DNA of 64,000 bases. Source: an uncultured Alistipes sp. (GTDB lineage Bacteria; Bacteroidota; Bacteroidia; Bacteroidales; Rikenellaceae). Positions 9,508-19,280 of the stretch are shown piece by piece (the stretch's first letter is position 1; each line of letters opens with the position of its first letter). The notes under the pieces were generated by a model that worked only from the letters and a program-made list of their open reading frames with translations, made no database searches and had not been told where the DNA came from. The stretch is taken from assembly GCA_900550375.1 (NCBI GenBank), contig URRP01000005.1:1-64000 (forward strand), in the 5' to 3' direction. Both the position numbers and the translations under genes were made by a program.

Positions 9508-9595
9508 ACAAAGATACGAATAAGCGAGGGCAATGTCAAATTTATTTGAACATTGCCGAGCGTGAGTATCTTCGGCGCAGCCAAAGATACGAAAA
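9508..9595 (-). repeat. Promoter-bearing palindromic repeat, copy A
   Basis: This 88-base stretch matches 33799-33886 at all but three positions. It contains an imperfect palindrome (GCAATGT at 9530-9536, CAAAT, TT, ATTTG, a bulged A, then ACATTGC at 9550-9556) and, on the minus strand, the full promoter TTTG-N20-TATCTTTG. The plus strand of the same palindrome carries TTTG-N18-TATCTTCG (9545-9574), one mismatch from a -7 box. The unit begins and ends in a CAAAGATACGAA motif, so the next unit starts within its last bases. Confidence 0.85.
9509..9540 (-). promoter_or_regulatory. Promoter for pheT (proximal)
   Basis: On the minus strand, TTTG (9540-9537), 20 bases, then TATCTTTG (9516-9509) matches the Bacteroidetes sigma-70 consensus exactly. 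Transcription should begin near 9502, about 30 bases before the pheT ATG. Confidence 0.8.
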
Positions 9596-9656
9596 GTCGA
9601 GCGCAGAAACAAACATTTATGTTTGATTATGCCGAGACGGAGTATCTAAGGCGAAG
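9581..9656 (-). repeat. Promoter-bearing palindromic repeat, diverged tandem copy B
   Basis: This unit directly follows copy A with an offset of 73 bases. It keeps the CAAAGATACGAA head, a perfect palindrome CAAACAT-TT-ATGTTTG (9610-9625) in the same place as copy A's, and the GAGTATCTAAGGCG-AGCCAAAG tail, but the remaining bases have diverged. A third unit seems to begin at 9657 (CAAAGTGCGAAAAGTCG) and then fades. Confidence 0.7.
9582..9613 (-). promoter_or_regulatory. Promoter for pheT (distal, inside copy B)
   Basis: On the minus strand, TTTG (9613-9610), exactly 20 bases, then TATCTTTG (9589-9582). It has the same architecture as the proximal promoter 73 bases downstream. Confidence 0.65.
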
Positions 9657-9815
9657 CCAAAGTGCGAAAAGTCGCTGAAAAACGATCGGCCCCATGCGAA
9701 AAATCGCCGGCCGGCCGTAGATTCGTCATCGGGAACTGCGATTTCCTCCGCCCTCATTTTTATTTTCCGGCGATTTTTCCTATCTTCACCCAACAAAACC
9801 TGAAAACTACGTTCC

Positions 9816-10466
9816 ATGTACCGCATTCCCCGCATCGACTGCAACGCCGCGTGCCCCGCATCGCTCGAAGAAGCCTTCGCCCGCACGGTGCGCGAAACGA
9901 TCGCCTGCAACAACTGGCCGGCCGACTTTCCCTATGCGCCGCAAGTCGGATTCCGCATCTTCCACACGGGCGCCGACCTGCTGCTGCGATTCGACATCGC
10001 GGAACGCTGTACGGCAGCCCGCACGCTCGACGACAACGGCCCCGTATGGACCGACTCCTGCGTGGAGTTCTTTTTCCGTCCCGAAGGGAGCGACTCCTAT
10101 TATAATTTCGAGTGTAACTGCATCGGCACGCTGCTCGTGGGGCACCGGCGCGACCGCAACCATGCAGAACACGCGCCCGCCGAGGTGCTGCGCACCGTCC
10201 GACGCCGCGCCGCCTACCCGCACACGCCGCTGCCGGAACGCGAAGGCGACAACCGCTGGACGCTGACGCTCACGATCCCCGCCGCCGCGTTGTTCCGCGA
10301 CCGGATCGCAGGCTGGGACGGCGTGCGAGGCACGATGAATCTCTATAAATGCGGCGACGACCTTTCACGTCCGCATTACCTTTCGTGGCGGCCGATCGAA
10401 ACGCCGAAGCCCGATTTCCACCGTCCCGAATTCTTCGAACCGATCGTTTTCGAACCGAAAAAATAA
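9816..10466 (+). CDS. CBM9-like carbohydrate-binding family protein
   Basis: A 216-residue protein consisting of one beta-sandwich domain of the CBM9-like (DOMON-related) type common in Bacteroidetes. Family hallmarks are the central WTDSCVEFFFRPEGSDSYYN with following FECN, and the C-terminal MNLYKCGDDLSRPHYLSW followed by PDFHRPEFF. There is no signal peptide, so it may be cytoplasmic. It lies only 15 bases upstream of glpK, suggesting one operon with glpK and glpF, an association whose meaning is unclear. A weak -7 box, TATCTTCA at 9781-9788, precedes it. The family assignment is confident; the ligand is unknown. Confidence 0.8.
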   Translation: MYRIPRIDCNAACPASLEEAFARTVRETIACNNWPADFPYAPQVGFRIFHTGADLLLRFDIAERCTAARTLDDNGPVWTDSCVEFFFRPEGSDSYYNFECNCIGTLLVGHRRDRNHAEHAPAEVLRTVRRRAAYPHTPLPEREGDNRWTLTLTIPAAALFRDRIAGWDGVRGTMNLYKCGDDLSRPHYLSWRPIETPKPDFHRPEFFEPIVFEPKK

Positions 10467-10481
10467 TAACCGAATTATCCG

Positions 10482-11975
<1,494 letters not shown>

Positions 11976-11996
11976 AAAACTTAAAACCGACCGACT

Positions 11997-12734
11997 ATGA
12001 CACCTGTTCTTGCCGAATTTATCGGAACCGCCGTGATGCTGCTCTTGGGCACCGGCGTCTGCGCAAACGTTCTGCTGACACGTACCAAAGGCAACGCTTC
12101 GGGATGGATCGTCGTCATCATCACTTGGGCGATGGCCGTCTTCACCGGCGTAGTGATCGCCGGACCTTACAGCGGCGCACATCTCAACCCCTCGGTCACG
12201 CTGGCCTTCGCCGCGACAGGCCAGTTTCCGTGGAGCGATGTCCCGGGCTACGTGATCGCACAGATGGCCGGCGGGGCGGCGGGTGCACTGCTCACATGGC
12301 TCTTCTATCGCCCGCATTTCGATCTGGAGGAGAACCCCGACTCCATCCGCTGCGTCTTCTGCACGACACCCGCGATCCGCAAGCCGGCATCGAACCTGCT
12401 GAGTGAAATCATCGCCACGTTCGTGCTGATCTTCACCATCTTTTACATTACCGACGGCCACCTCGCCTCGACCGAAGGCAACGTCCCCATCGGACTGGGA
12501 TCGGTCGGTGCACTGCCCGTCGCATTGGTAATTCTGGTCATCGGCGGCGCGCTGGGCGGTACGACGGGCTACTCGCTCAACCCCGCCCGCGACCTTTCGC
12601 CGCGCATCGTCCATGCACTGGTTCCGATCCGTCACAAAGGCGGCAGCGACTGGAGCTATGCGTGGATCGCCTCCGTCGGGCCGCTGCTCGGCGCCCTGCT
12701 GGCGGCAGGAGTTCAGCTGCTGATCCGCTCCTGA
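11997..12734 (+). CDS. glpF: Glycerol facilitator, MIP/aquaporin family
   Basis: Inner-membrane channel of 245 residues with about six transmembrane segments and the two half-helix loops of the MIP family. The first loop reads GAHLNPSVTLAFA, with NPS instead of the classic NPA. The second reads GYSLNPARDLSPRI, and the Asp after NPAR is typical of aquaglyceroporins rather than water channels. Position directly after glpK supports glycerol as substrate. A hairpin terminator follows. The NPS variant is visible in the sequence; its effect on selectivity is not known. Confidence 0.93.
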   Translation: MTPVLAEFIGTAVMLLLGTGVCANVLLTRTKGNASGWIVVIITWAMAVFTGVVIAGPYSGAHLNPSVTLAFAATGQFPWSDVPGYVIAQMAGGAAGALLTWLFYRPHFDLEENPDSIRCVFCTTPAIRKPASNLLSEIIATFVLIFTIFYITDGHLASTEGNVPIGLGSVGALPVALVILVIGGALGGTTGYSLNPARDLSPRIVHALVPIRHKGGSDWSYAWIASVGPLLGALLAAGVQLLIRS

Positions 12735-12754
12735 AAAGAGTTTGTTCACAACGT

Positions 12755-12785
12755 AAAAGCCGGAATTTCCATTCCGGCTTTTATG
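12755..12785 (+). terminator. Terminator after glpF
   Basis: AAAAGCCGGAA at 12755-12765 pairs with TTCCGGCTTTT at 12772-12782 over a 6-base loop. Confidence 0.8.
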
Positions 12786-12858
12786 CTTGAAACGGGGAGT
12801 GCGCACCCGCCGCCGCAGGCATAGTTTTTGTTTTCAGGAGCCATAAACGACAAACCGG

Positions 12859-13770
12859 ATGCGCAATTTCAAACCCCACATCGCCCTGCTGGTGTGCAAC
12901 ATCCTCTGGGCGATGGACTATCCCTTCTACAACATCGTACTGCCCAAGTACGTCCACCCGATGGCCATGGTATCGGGATCGCTGATCGTAACGGCACTCC
13001 TTTCGCTCATCCCGCTCATCTGGGAGAAATCCGAGAAGGTGGCGCGCGCCGATATGCACAAACTGATCGGCGCGGCTCTGCTCATAGGCGTGCTGCGCAA
13101 AGTCTTCATCATGTACGGACTCTCGATGACGTCGCCCATCGACGGATCGATCATCGACACCATCGTGCCGCTGCTCGTGCTGATCGTATCGGTACTGTTG
13201 GGGATGGATCACTTCACGAAACTCAAGATCGCAGGACTCGCACTCGGTATGGCGGGCGCAGTGGCCGTCGTACTGACGGGTATCTCCGCCGCACACACGC
13301 ACTCGCACCTGTGGGGCAACATCCTGATCCTGCTCTGCGCCTGCGTGACGTCGCTCTATATGGTTTGGTTCAAACGCCTGATCGCCAAATACCGCATCAC
13401 CACTGTCCTGCGATGGCTCTACTGCGTGGCAGCCGTCATCGCACTGCCGTTCGGTCTGCGGGCGATCGTCCACACCGACTACGCCGCCATCGCGCAACAC
13501 GCGCTCTTTCCGGCGCTGTTCGTACTGATCGTACCGACCTACCTGCCCAATCTGATGCTCAACTACGCGCTCAAATCGGTACAGCCGACCGTTTCGAGCA
13601 TCTACACCTATCTGCAACCCGTACTGGCCATCGCAATTTCGGTGGCGATGGGACTGGATAAACTGCATCTCGACACGGTGATCTTCACGCTGGTGATCTT
13701 CGCCGGCGTAGCGCTGGTACTGAAATCCTACACCGCACATCCCGACGCGCCCGCCTCGCGGACGCACTGA
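12859..13770 (+). CDS. EamA/DMT-family transporter
   Basis: Integral membrane protein of 303 residues with about ten predicted transmembrane helices in two EamA repeats. The N-repeat contains NILWAMDYPFYNIVLPKYV. The C-repeat ends with the typical PTVSSIYTYLQPVLAIAISV. Family members export amino acids, drugs or metabolites; the substrate cannot be read from sequence. It has its own unit after the glpF terminator and converges on a second DMT gene with only 15 bases between the stop codons. The two paralogues are clearly different in sequence and are not a recent duplication. Confidence 0.85.
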   Translation: MRNFKPHIALLVCNILWAMDYPFYNIVLPKYVHPMAMVSGSLIVTALLSLIPLIWEKSEKVARADMHKLIGAALLIGVLRKVFIMYGLSMTSPIDGSIIDTIVPLLVLIVSVLLGMDHFTKLKIAGLALGMAGAVAVVLTGISAAHTHSHLWGNILILLCACVTSLYMVWFKRLIAKYRITTVLRWLYCVAAVIALPFGLRAIVHTDYAAIAQHALFPALFVLIVPTYLPNLMLNYALKSVQPTVSSIYTYLQPVLAIAISVAMGLDKLHLDTVIFTLVIFAGVALVLKSYTAHPDAPASRTH

Positions 13771-13785
13771 GAAGCGGCTCCTCTC

Positions 13786-14685
13786 CTACCGCGAACCGAT
13801 CCAGAGGAAGATCATGCCGATGAGAATCAGCAGCAGATCGAACGCCTTGGCGCGCAGGTTCCGCTCATGGAACAGCAGCGCGCCGAAACCGAACGAGACG
13901 ACGACCGATCCGCGGCGAATCATCGAGACGACCGAGATCATCGCATCCGCATCGCTCAGCGCATAGAGATAGCAGAGATCGGCCGCCGACAGAAAGAGCG
14001 AGATGAAGGGAATGGCCCAGCTCCAGTGGAACGGAGTCGTGCGCCGCCGGCGCGGTCTCCAGATCAGCAGCACGACCGCCGACATCATCCAGAACTGATA
14101 AAAGGTATACCAGCTCTGCACGAAAACAGGGTCGAGCCGGCGGGTGATGAATTTGTCGTAGAGTCCGCTCGCAGCCCCCAGCACGGCGGCCGCGGCGATA
14201 CAGTAGATCCAGATGTTGTGACGGAAATCAACCCCTTCCCGCCGGCTCGACCGGCTCAGCAGAAACAACGAACCGATCGCCAGCAAGACACCGATCCATT
14301 GGTATCCGTTGAGCCGTTCGCCGAAGATCAGCATGGCCCCGACGAGTGTCATCACCGGACGGGTGGCGTTGATCGGCCCGACGATCGTCAGCGGCAGATG
14401 CTTGATGCCGAAATAGCCGAACACCCACGACGATAAGACGATGCACGATTTGAGCACGACCATCAGATGCGCGTGTAGTCCGCCTGTCGGACAGCGCAGA
14501 GGCGTTGCGTCGAACCATCCCCAGCCGCCGGCCGTCGAGAGGATCGTCGGCAGAAACAGCAGGGACGAAAAGAGGGTATTGAGCAGCAGCACGGGCAACA
14601 CGGCATTGTCGCGTAGCGCCTGCTTCTTCGCCACGTCGTACAACCCCAGCAAGGCCGCCGAGGTAAATGCCAGCAGCAACCACAT
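13786..14685 (-). CDS. EamA/DMT-family transporter (downstream of lysA)
   Basis: A 299-residue membrane protein with about ten helices and two EamA repeats (N-repeat ending GPINATRPVMTLVGAMLIFGE; C-repeat with RRGSVVVSFGFGALLFHE near the end). The start lies 6 bases after the lysA stop on the same strand, so the two are almost certainly co-transcribed. That makes a role in handling lysine, diaminopimelate or a related compound a reasonable inference, but nothing in the sequence proves a substrate. Confidence 0.85.
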   Translation of the reverse strand: MWLLLAFTSAALLGLYDVAKKQALRDNAVLPVLLLNTLFSSLLFLPTILSTAGGWGWFDATPLRCPTGGLHAHLMVVLKSCIVLSSWVFGYFGIKHLPLTIVGPINATRPVMTLVGAMLIFGERLNGYQWIGVLLAIGSLFLLSRSSRREGVDFRHNIWIYCIAAAAVLGAASGLYDKFITRRLDPVFVQSWYTFYQFWMMSAVVLLIWRPRRRRTTPFHWSWAIPFISLFLSAADLCYLYALSDADAMISVVSMIRRGSVVVSFGFGALLFHERNLRAKAFDLLLILIGMIFLWIGSR

Positions 14686-14691
14686 GGGCGG

Positions 14692-15852
14692 CTACATCAG
14701 GTCTTCGCCGTAGACGGCCCCGGGCAGATCGTGGAGATTGTAACGCGACGCCATCGACATTCCGTAAGCTCCGGCCGACTTGATCGTCAGCAGATCGCCG
14801 CGCACCGAACGGCGCAGAGTAACGTTCTCGTCGAACTGGTCGGTCGATTCGCAGGCCGTACCCACGACCGTATACTTGTCCTTACGGTCGGTTTCGGCCG
14901 TGATATTTTCGATATTGTGATAGGAGCCGTAGAGCGCAGGGCGAATCAGTTCGGTCATCGAAGCGTCGACGATGAGCAGTTTGCGTCCCGTGGCGGTCGT
15001 CTTGTTGAACAGCACGCGGGTAATCAGTTCGCCGCACTCGCCGACGATCGATCGTCCGAATTCGAAGTGCACCTCCCGATCGCCGACGCGCAGATGGTTG
15101 TGGACGATGGCGAACAACGATGCGAAATTGGGAATCGGCTCGTTCTCGGGCATATCGTAATTGATGCCCAGCCCGCCGCCCACGTCGACGAAACGGAACG
15201 AGAAGCCCAGCTTCTCGAGGTTCTCGACGATAACGTTGACCTTCTGGCACATATTCTCGAAAACATGCAGTTCGCGAATCTGCGATCCGATGTGCAGATG
15301 CACGCCGACGATTTTCAGATGCGCCAGCGATCGGATCTGCTCGGCATTGTCCAGAATCTCTTCGTAGGAGATGCCGAATTTGCTGTCGGCCTGTCCCGTA
15401 TCGATGCAGTGGTTGGTCTTGGGGTCGATGTCGGGATTGACGCGCAGCGCCACTTCCACCTGCCGGCCCGCCTCGGCCGCCATCGCATCGAGCACCGTCA
15501 ACTCTTCGATCGACTCGCAGTTGATCGCCATGATCTCCTGCTCGATGGCATAGCGCAGCTCCTTGTCACGCTTGCCCACGCCGGCATAGACGATCGTTTT
15601 GGGGTCGAAACCCGCTTCGATAGCCTTCTGCACCTCGTTGCCCGACGCACAGTCGATGCCGACCCCGTAGTCGCGGATGATGGCGAGCAGGCGATCGTCG
15701 TAATTGGCCTTGATGGCATAATGTACCTTGTAATTGTACCGTTTCGACTCGTTGACCAAACTTTCGAGAGTCTGGCGTAACAACGCCGTGTCATAGAGAT
15801 AAAAGGGGGTCTCAAACTCTTTGAGTCGAGATGCGATCTGCCTGCTTAACAT
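14692..15852 (-). CDS. lysA: Diaminopimelate decarboxylase
   Basis: Last step of lysine synthesis: meso-diaminopimelate to L-lysine and CO2, PLP-dependent, fold III. It has 386 residues. The PLP lysine is Lys48 in VHYAIKANYD. Other landmarks are the HIGSQI segment, FVDVGGGLGINYD, and the C-terminal CESTDQF, which carries the second-subunit active-site cysteine. The promoter on the minus strand at 15912-15881 is TTTG-N20-TATCTTTG, giving a leader of about 20 bases. It leads an operon with a DMT transporter. Confidence 0.95.
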   Translation of the reverse strand: MLSRQIASRLKEFETPFYLYDTALLRQTLESLVNESKRYNYKVHYAIKANYDDRLLAIIRDYGVGIDCASGNEVQKAIEAGFDPKTIVYAGVGKRDKELRYAIEQEIMAINCESIEELTVLDAMAAEAGRQVEVALRVNPDIDPKTNHCIDTGQADSKFGISYEEILDNAEQIRSLAHLKIVGVHLHIGSQIRELHVFENMCQKVNVIVENLEKLGFSFRFVDVGGGLGINYDMPENEPIPNFASLFAIVHNHLRVGDREVHFEFGRSIVGECGELITRVLFNKTTATGRKLLIVDASMTELIRPALYGSYHNIENITAETDRKDKYTVVGTACESTDQFDENVTLRRSVRGDLLTIKSAGAYGMSMASRYNLHDLPGAVYGEDLM

Positions 15853-15880
15853 AAGAAATTCTGTTTAACCTAACAAGTGA

Positions 15881-15912
15881 CAAAGATAAGTGAAATAGCG
15901 CAAAACTGCAAA
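15881..15912 (-). promoter_or_regulatory. Promoter for lysA
   Basis: On the minus strand, TTTG (15912-15909), 20 bases, TATCTTTG (15888-15881). This is an exact consensus match 28 bases from the ATG. Confidence 0.75.
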
Positions 15913-16320
15913 TCCGAAACGACGTTAAATCGTCGGAACAGGTACAACTCCGGCAGATTGCCCTCGACCGCGCAGTCATAGAGCAAAAGCGAGTGGTTTC
16001 CGACACCGCCAGCGTGTGCTCCCTGACAAGCAGCTGCCGCACGATCGAATACAGTGTTGACATCTACCTCTAACAATCGGTTCCGGTGCGGCAAGGTAGT
16101 CACTTCGTACCAAAGATCAAAACGGCGAACCGACGGCAGCTCGGGTTCCCGAAGGAAAAATGCCGCGGTAGAACGTTCTTATTTTTACTATCTTGAACTA
16201 ACAGGAGTCAATGACCCGCGCAATCGGAAGGAAAACTTCCGAATCGACTTACAATCCGCAAGGTCAAAAAAAAGAGAAAAAAGCGAATATAATTTTCGTC
16301 CCGACGGCCGCTAAACGCCG
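15913..16320. other. 408-base stretch without a supported gene
   Basis: Several short frames exist on both strands, but none has a recognisable product. A hairpin CGGAAG-GAAAA-CTTCCG lies near 16227-16245, and a T-rich tract (read leftward) at 16265-16290 may end the transcript of the prenyltransferase gene. The part from 15940 to 16140 could be a decayed gene, but nothing identifies it. Confidence 0.4.
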
Positions 16321-17199
16321 TTATTTCAGTAAATCGACGATTGTTCCCGCGGCAAACAACAAACTCGCAAGGCCGTTGAGCGTACCGAAAGCGATCCCGA
16401 TATACTGCTGTTTGGTCGGACCGACAAGCAGGTGTTCCATAACGAGCAGCCCCACGAAGAGTCCGCTGCCGATCCACAGCCACGGAGACCCGGGGCAAAA
16501 CGAAACGAACCACAGCAGAGCCGCGACACTCACCACATGCAGCCCGCAGCTGATCCAGAGCGCCGTTCGGGGGGTGAACCGCGAAGGGATCGAGTGCAGC
16601 CCGTGCGCTCGGTCGTAGTCGGCATCCTGCAACGCATAGATAATATCGAAGCCGCCGCACCATGTCAACACCAGCAGCGCCAAGATGCAGGGTTCGAGGT
16701 CGATCCGCCCGGTGACCGCGATATAGGCCCCCATAGGAGCGATCGAGAGCGACAGTCCCAGCACCAGATGCGCCGCCCACGTAAAGCGTTTGCAATAGCT
16801 GTACCCCATGATTACAGCCAGTGCAACGGGCGACAGCAGCGCCGTGAGCCGGTTGATCGTCGCGGCACACGCCACGAAGAGCAGGGCATTGACCGCAACG
16901 AACGCCAGCGCACGACGGGGCGAAATCACACCGGCGGGAATCTCCCGACCGGCTGTGCGGGGATTCGCAGCGTCGATGCGGCGGTCGGCCCAGCGGTTGA
17001 ACCCCATCGCCGTATTGCGTGCGAAAACCATACACAGCAGCACCTGCACGAGAGGCACGAGCCACCACAGCGGCGCAGAATAGATCTCCGTCAATGAATA
17101 TTTCCACAGCGCATAAGCGAATGCGATCAGCGCGAAAGGCATGGCAAAAATCGTGTGCTGGAACTTAACCAGACGCATATAATCAGCTAAGCGTGACAT
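16321..17199 (-). CDS. UbiA-family prenyltransferase (menaquinone-type, MqnP/UbiA-like)
   Basis: Integral membrane enzyme of 292 residues that should attach a polyprenyl chain to an aromatic acid in quinone synthesis. It has about eight transmembrane helices. The first Asp-rich motif is NRWADRRID (about residues 67-75), the second DIIYALQDADYD (about 180-191). These bind the Mg-diphosphate of the prenyl donor. The N-terminus MRLVKFQHTIFAMPFALIAF is the pattern of MqnP-type 4-hydroxybenzoate prenyltransferase-like proteins of the futalosine route. MenA is less likely but not excluded. ATG 17199 is preferred over the open upstream frame because a TACCTTTG -7 box (minus, 17229-17222) lies 22 bases before it. 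Confidence 0.85.
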   Translation of the reverse strand: MSRLADYMRLVKFQHTIFAMPFALIAFAYALWKYSLTEIYSAPLWWLVPLVQVLLCMVFARNTAMGFNRWADRRIDAANPRTAGREIPAGVISPRRALAFVAVNALLFVACAATINRLTALLSPVALAVIMGYSYCKRFTWAAHLVLGLSLSIAPMGAYIAVTGRIDLEPCILALLVLTWCGGFDIIYALQDADYDRAHGLHSIPSRFTPRTALWISCGLHVVSVAALLWFVSFCPGSPWLWIGSGLFVGLLVMEHLLVGPTKQQYIGIAFGTLNGLASLLFAAGTIVDLLK

Positions 17200-17300
17200 T
17201 TCGGGACAGGGATTAGTCCGGCAAAGGTAGACAAAATAGCGATTCGGACGTCCGTCCGATGAAAGAAAATCGCACGCGGCGCCGGAAAAAGCGGCCGGCA

Positions 17301-17332
17301 TTTGGCGGTTTTAAATCCGCATTGTATCTTTG
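17301..17332 (+). promoter_or_regulatory. Promoter for lepA
   Basis: TTTG at 17301-17304, 20 bases, TATCTTTG at 17325-17332. The leader to the ATG is about 100 bases. Confidence 0.75.
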
Positions 17333-17440
17333 CAAAGGATAAACCGCCCGGAGCATCGGCGCCCGACGAACCGACACGATGCGGTTCCCCATCCGGCCCG
17401 CACGGTTCGGAGCGAAAGAGACAAAACAAAGCGCACTTAC

Positions 17441-19231
17441 ATGAAGAACATACGCAATTTCTGCATCATCGCCCACATCGACCACGGCAAAAGCACGCTG
17501 GCCGATCGCTTGCTGGAGAAAACCAACACACTGAACCAGCGGGAGATGCAATCGCAGGTACTCGACGATATGGACCTCGAACGCGAGAAGGGCATCACCA
17601 TCAAGAGCCACGCCATCCAGATGGAGTATACCGCACACAACGGAGAACAATACGTACTCAATCTGATCGACACTCCGGGACACGTCGACTTCTCCTACGA
17701 GGTATCACGCGCCATCGCCTCGTGCGAAGGGGCACTGTTGGTGGTCGATGCCACGCAGGGCATTCAGGCGCAGACGATTTCGAATCTTTATCTGGCCGTC
17801 GGGCACAATCTGGAGATTATTCCCGTACTCAATAAAATCGATGTCGACTCGGCGATGATCGACGAGGTGACCGATCAGGTCATCGATCTGATCGGCTGCG
17901 AGAAAGAGGATATTCTGCTCGCTTCGGGCAAGACGGGACAGGGCGTCGAAGAGATTCTCGAAGCCATCATCGCCCGTATCCCCGCCCCCAAAGGCGACGA
18001 CAACGCCCCGCTTCAGGCGCTGATCTTCGACTCGGTGTTCAATCCCTTCCGGGGAATCATCGCCTATTTCCGCGTTTTCAACGGTTCGATCCGCAAGGGC
18101 GAACACGTCAAATTCATCAATACCGGCGCCGAATACGACGCCGACGAGGTGGGCGTACTGAAACTCAAGATGTCGCCGCGTGACGAAATCCGCGCCGGCG
18201 ACGTGGGATACATCTGTTCGGGCATCAAGAATTCGGCGGAGGTGAAGGTCGGCGACACGATCACGTCGGTGACCAATCCCAGCCGCGAGGCGATCGCCGG
18301 ATTCGAGGACGTCAAGCCGATGGTCTTCGCCGGTGTCTATCCCGTCGTGGCCGACCAGTACGAAGACCTGCGCGCTTCGCTCGAAAAGTTGCAACTCAAC
18401 GACGCCTCGCTAACCTTCGAACCCGAGAGTTCACTGGCGCTCGGCTTCGGCTTCCGCTGCGGTTTTCTCGGGCTGCTGCACATGGAGATCATTCAGGAGC
18501 GTCTCTACCGCGAGTTCGATATGGACGTAATCACGACCGTTCCCAACGTTTCGTACCGCATCACGACCACCTCGGGCGAAGAGCTGGAGGTGCACAACCC
18601 CTCGGGATTGCCCGAAATCACGAAAGTCACGAAGATCGAGGAGCCTTATATTCTGGCGCAGATCATCACCCAAGCCGATTTTCTGGGCAACGTCATCAAG
18701 CTCTGCATCGACAAACGCGGGGTACTGAAGAACCAGACCTTCATCACGACGGACCGCGTGGAGATCAATTTCGACATGCCGCTGTCGGAGATCGTCTTCG
18801 ACTTCTACGACAAGCTCAAGTCGATCTCGAAGGGATACGCCTCATTCGACTACCATCGCACGGGGTATCAGCCCTCGAAGCTGGCCAAACTGGATATCCT
18901 GCTCAACAGCGAGCCGGTCGATGCGCTTTCGTCGCTCATCTACGCCGACCACGCCTACGACTTCGGCCGCAAGATGTGCGAGAAACTCAAGGAGCTGATC
19001 CCGCGCCAGCAGTTCGATATCGCCATTCAGGCGGCCATCGGCGCCAAGATCATCGCCCGTGAAACGGTGAAGGCCGTGCGCAAGGACGTGACGGCCAAGT
19101 GCTACGGCGGCGATATTTCGCGTAAACGCAAATTGTTGGAGAAGCAGAAGGCGGGCAAGAAGCGGATGCGGCAGATCGGGCAGGTGCAGGTTCCGCAGTC
19201 GGCCTTCCTCGCCGTGCTGAAAATGGACTAA
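17441..19231 (+). CDS. lepA: Elongation factor 4 (LepA) back-translocase
   Basis: Ribosome-associated translational GTPase of 596 residues, the standard LepA length. G-motifs are AHIDHGKSTL (G1), the switch region around EREKGITIKSH, DTPGHVDF (G3) and NKID (G4). Domains II, III and V follow, and the family-specific C-terminal domain is at about 490-596 with KLLEKQKAGKKRMRQIG at its end. The upstream frame is open to 17330 but covers the promoter, so ATG 17441 (MKNIRNFCIIAHIDHGKST) is the start. It lies 49 bases before the acyl-CoA synthetase gene, which may be read from the same promoter. Confidence 0.96.
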   Translation: MKNIRNFCIIAHIDHGKSTLADRLLEKTNTLNQREMQSQVLDDMDLEREKGITIKSHAIQMEYTAHNGEQYVLNLIDTPGHVDFSYEVSRAIASCEGALLVVDATQGIQAQTISNLYLAVGHNLEIIPVLNKIDVDSAMIDEVTDQVIDLIGCEKEDILLASGKTGQGVEEILEAIIARIPAPKGDDNAPLQALIFDSVFNPFRGIIAYFRVFNGSIRKGEHVKFINTGAEYDADEVGVLKLKMSPRDEIRAGDVGYICSGIKNSAEVKVGDTITSVTNPSREAIAGFEDVKPMVFAGVYPVVADQYEDLRASLEKLQLNDASLTFEPESSLALGFGFRCGFLGLLHMEIIQERLYREFDMDVITTVPNVSYRITTTSGEELEVHNPSGLPEITKVTKIEEPYILAQIITQADFLGNVIKLCIDKRGVLKNQTFITTDRVEINFDMPLSEIVFDFYDKLKSISKGYASFDYHRTGYQPSKLAKLDILLNSEPVDALSSLIYADHAYDFGRKMCEKLKELIPRQQFDIAIQAAIGAKIIARETVKAVRKDVTAKCYGGDISRKRKLLEKQKAGKKRMRQIGQVQVPQSAFLAVLKMD

Positions 19232-19280
19232 CCGGCATCCGGCCGACACGTCGGGCCGATACCATAAACAGACCCTCTCT

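Noticed and set aside
9617..9913. Minus-strand 98-codon frame before pheT
   Set aside because: It covers the promoter-repeat array and the start of the CBM9-like gene and has no recognisable sequence.
15870..16103. Short minus-strand frames upstream of lysA
   Set aside because: They overlap the lysA promoter, have no family resemblance and no neighbours that need them.
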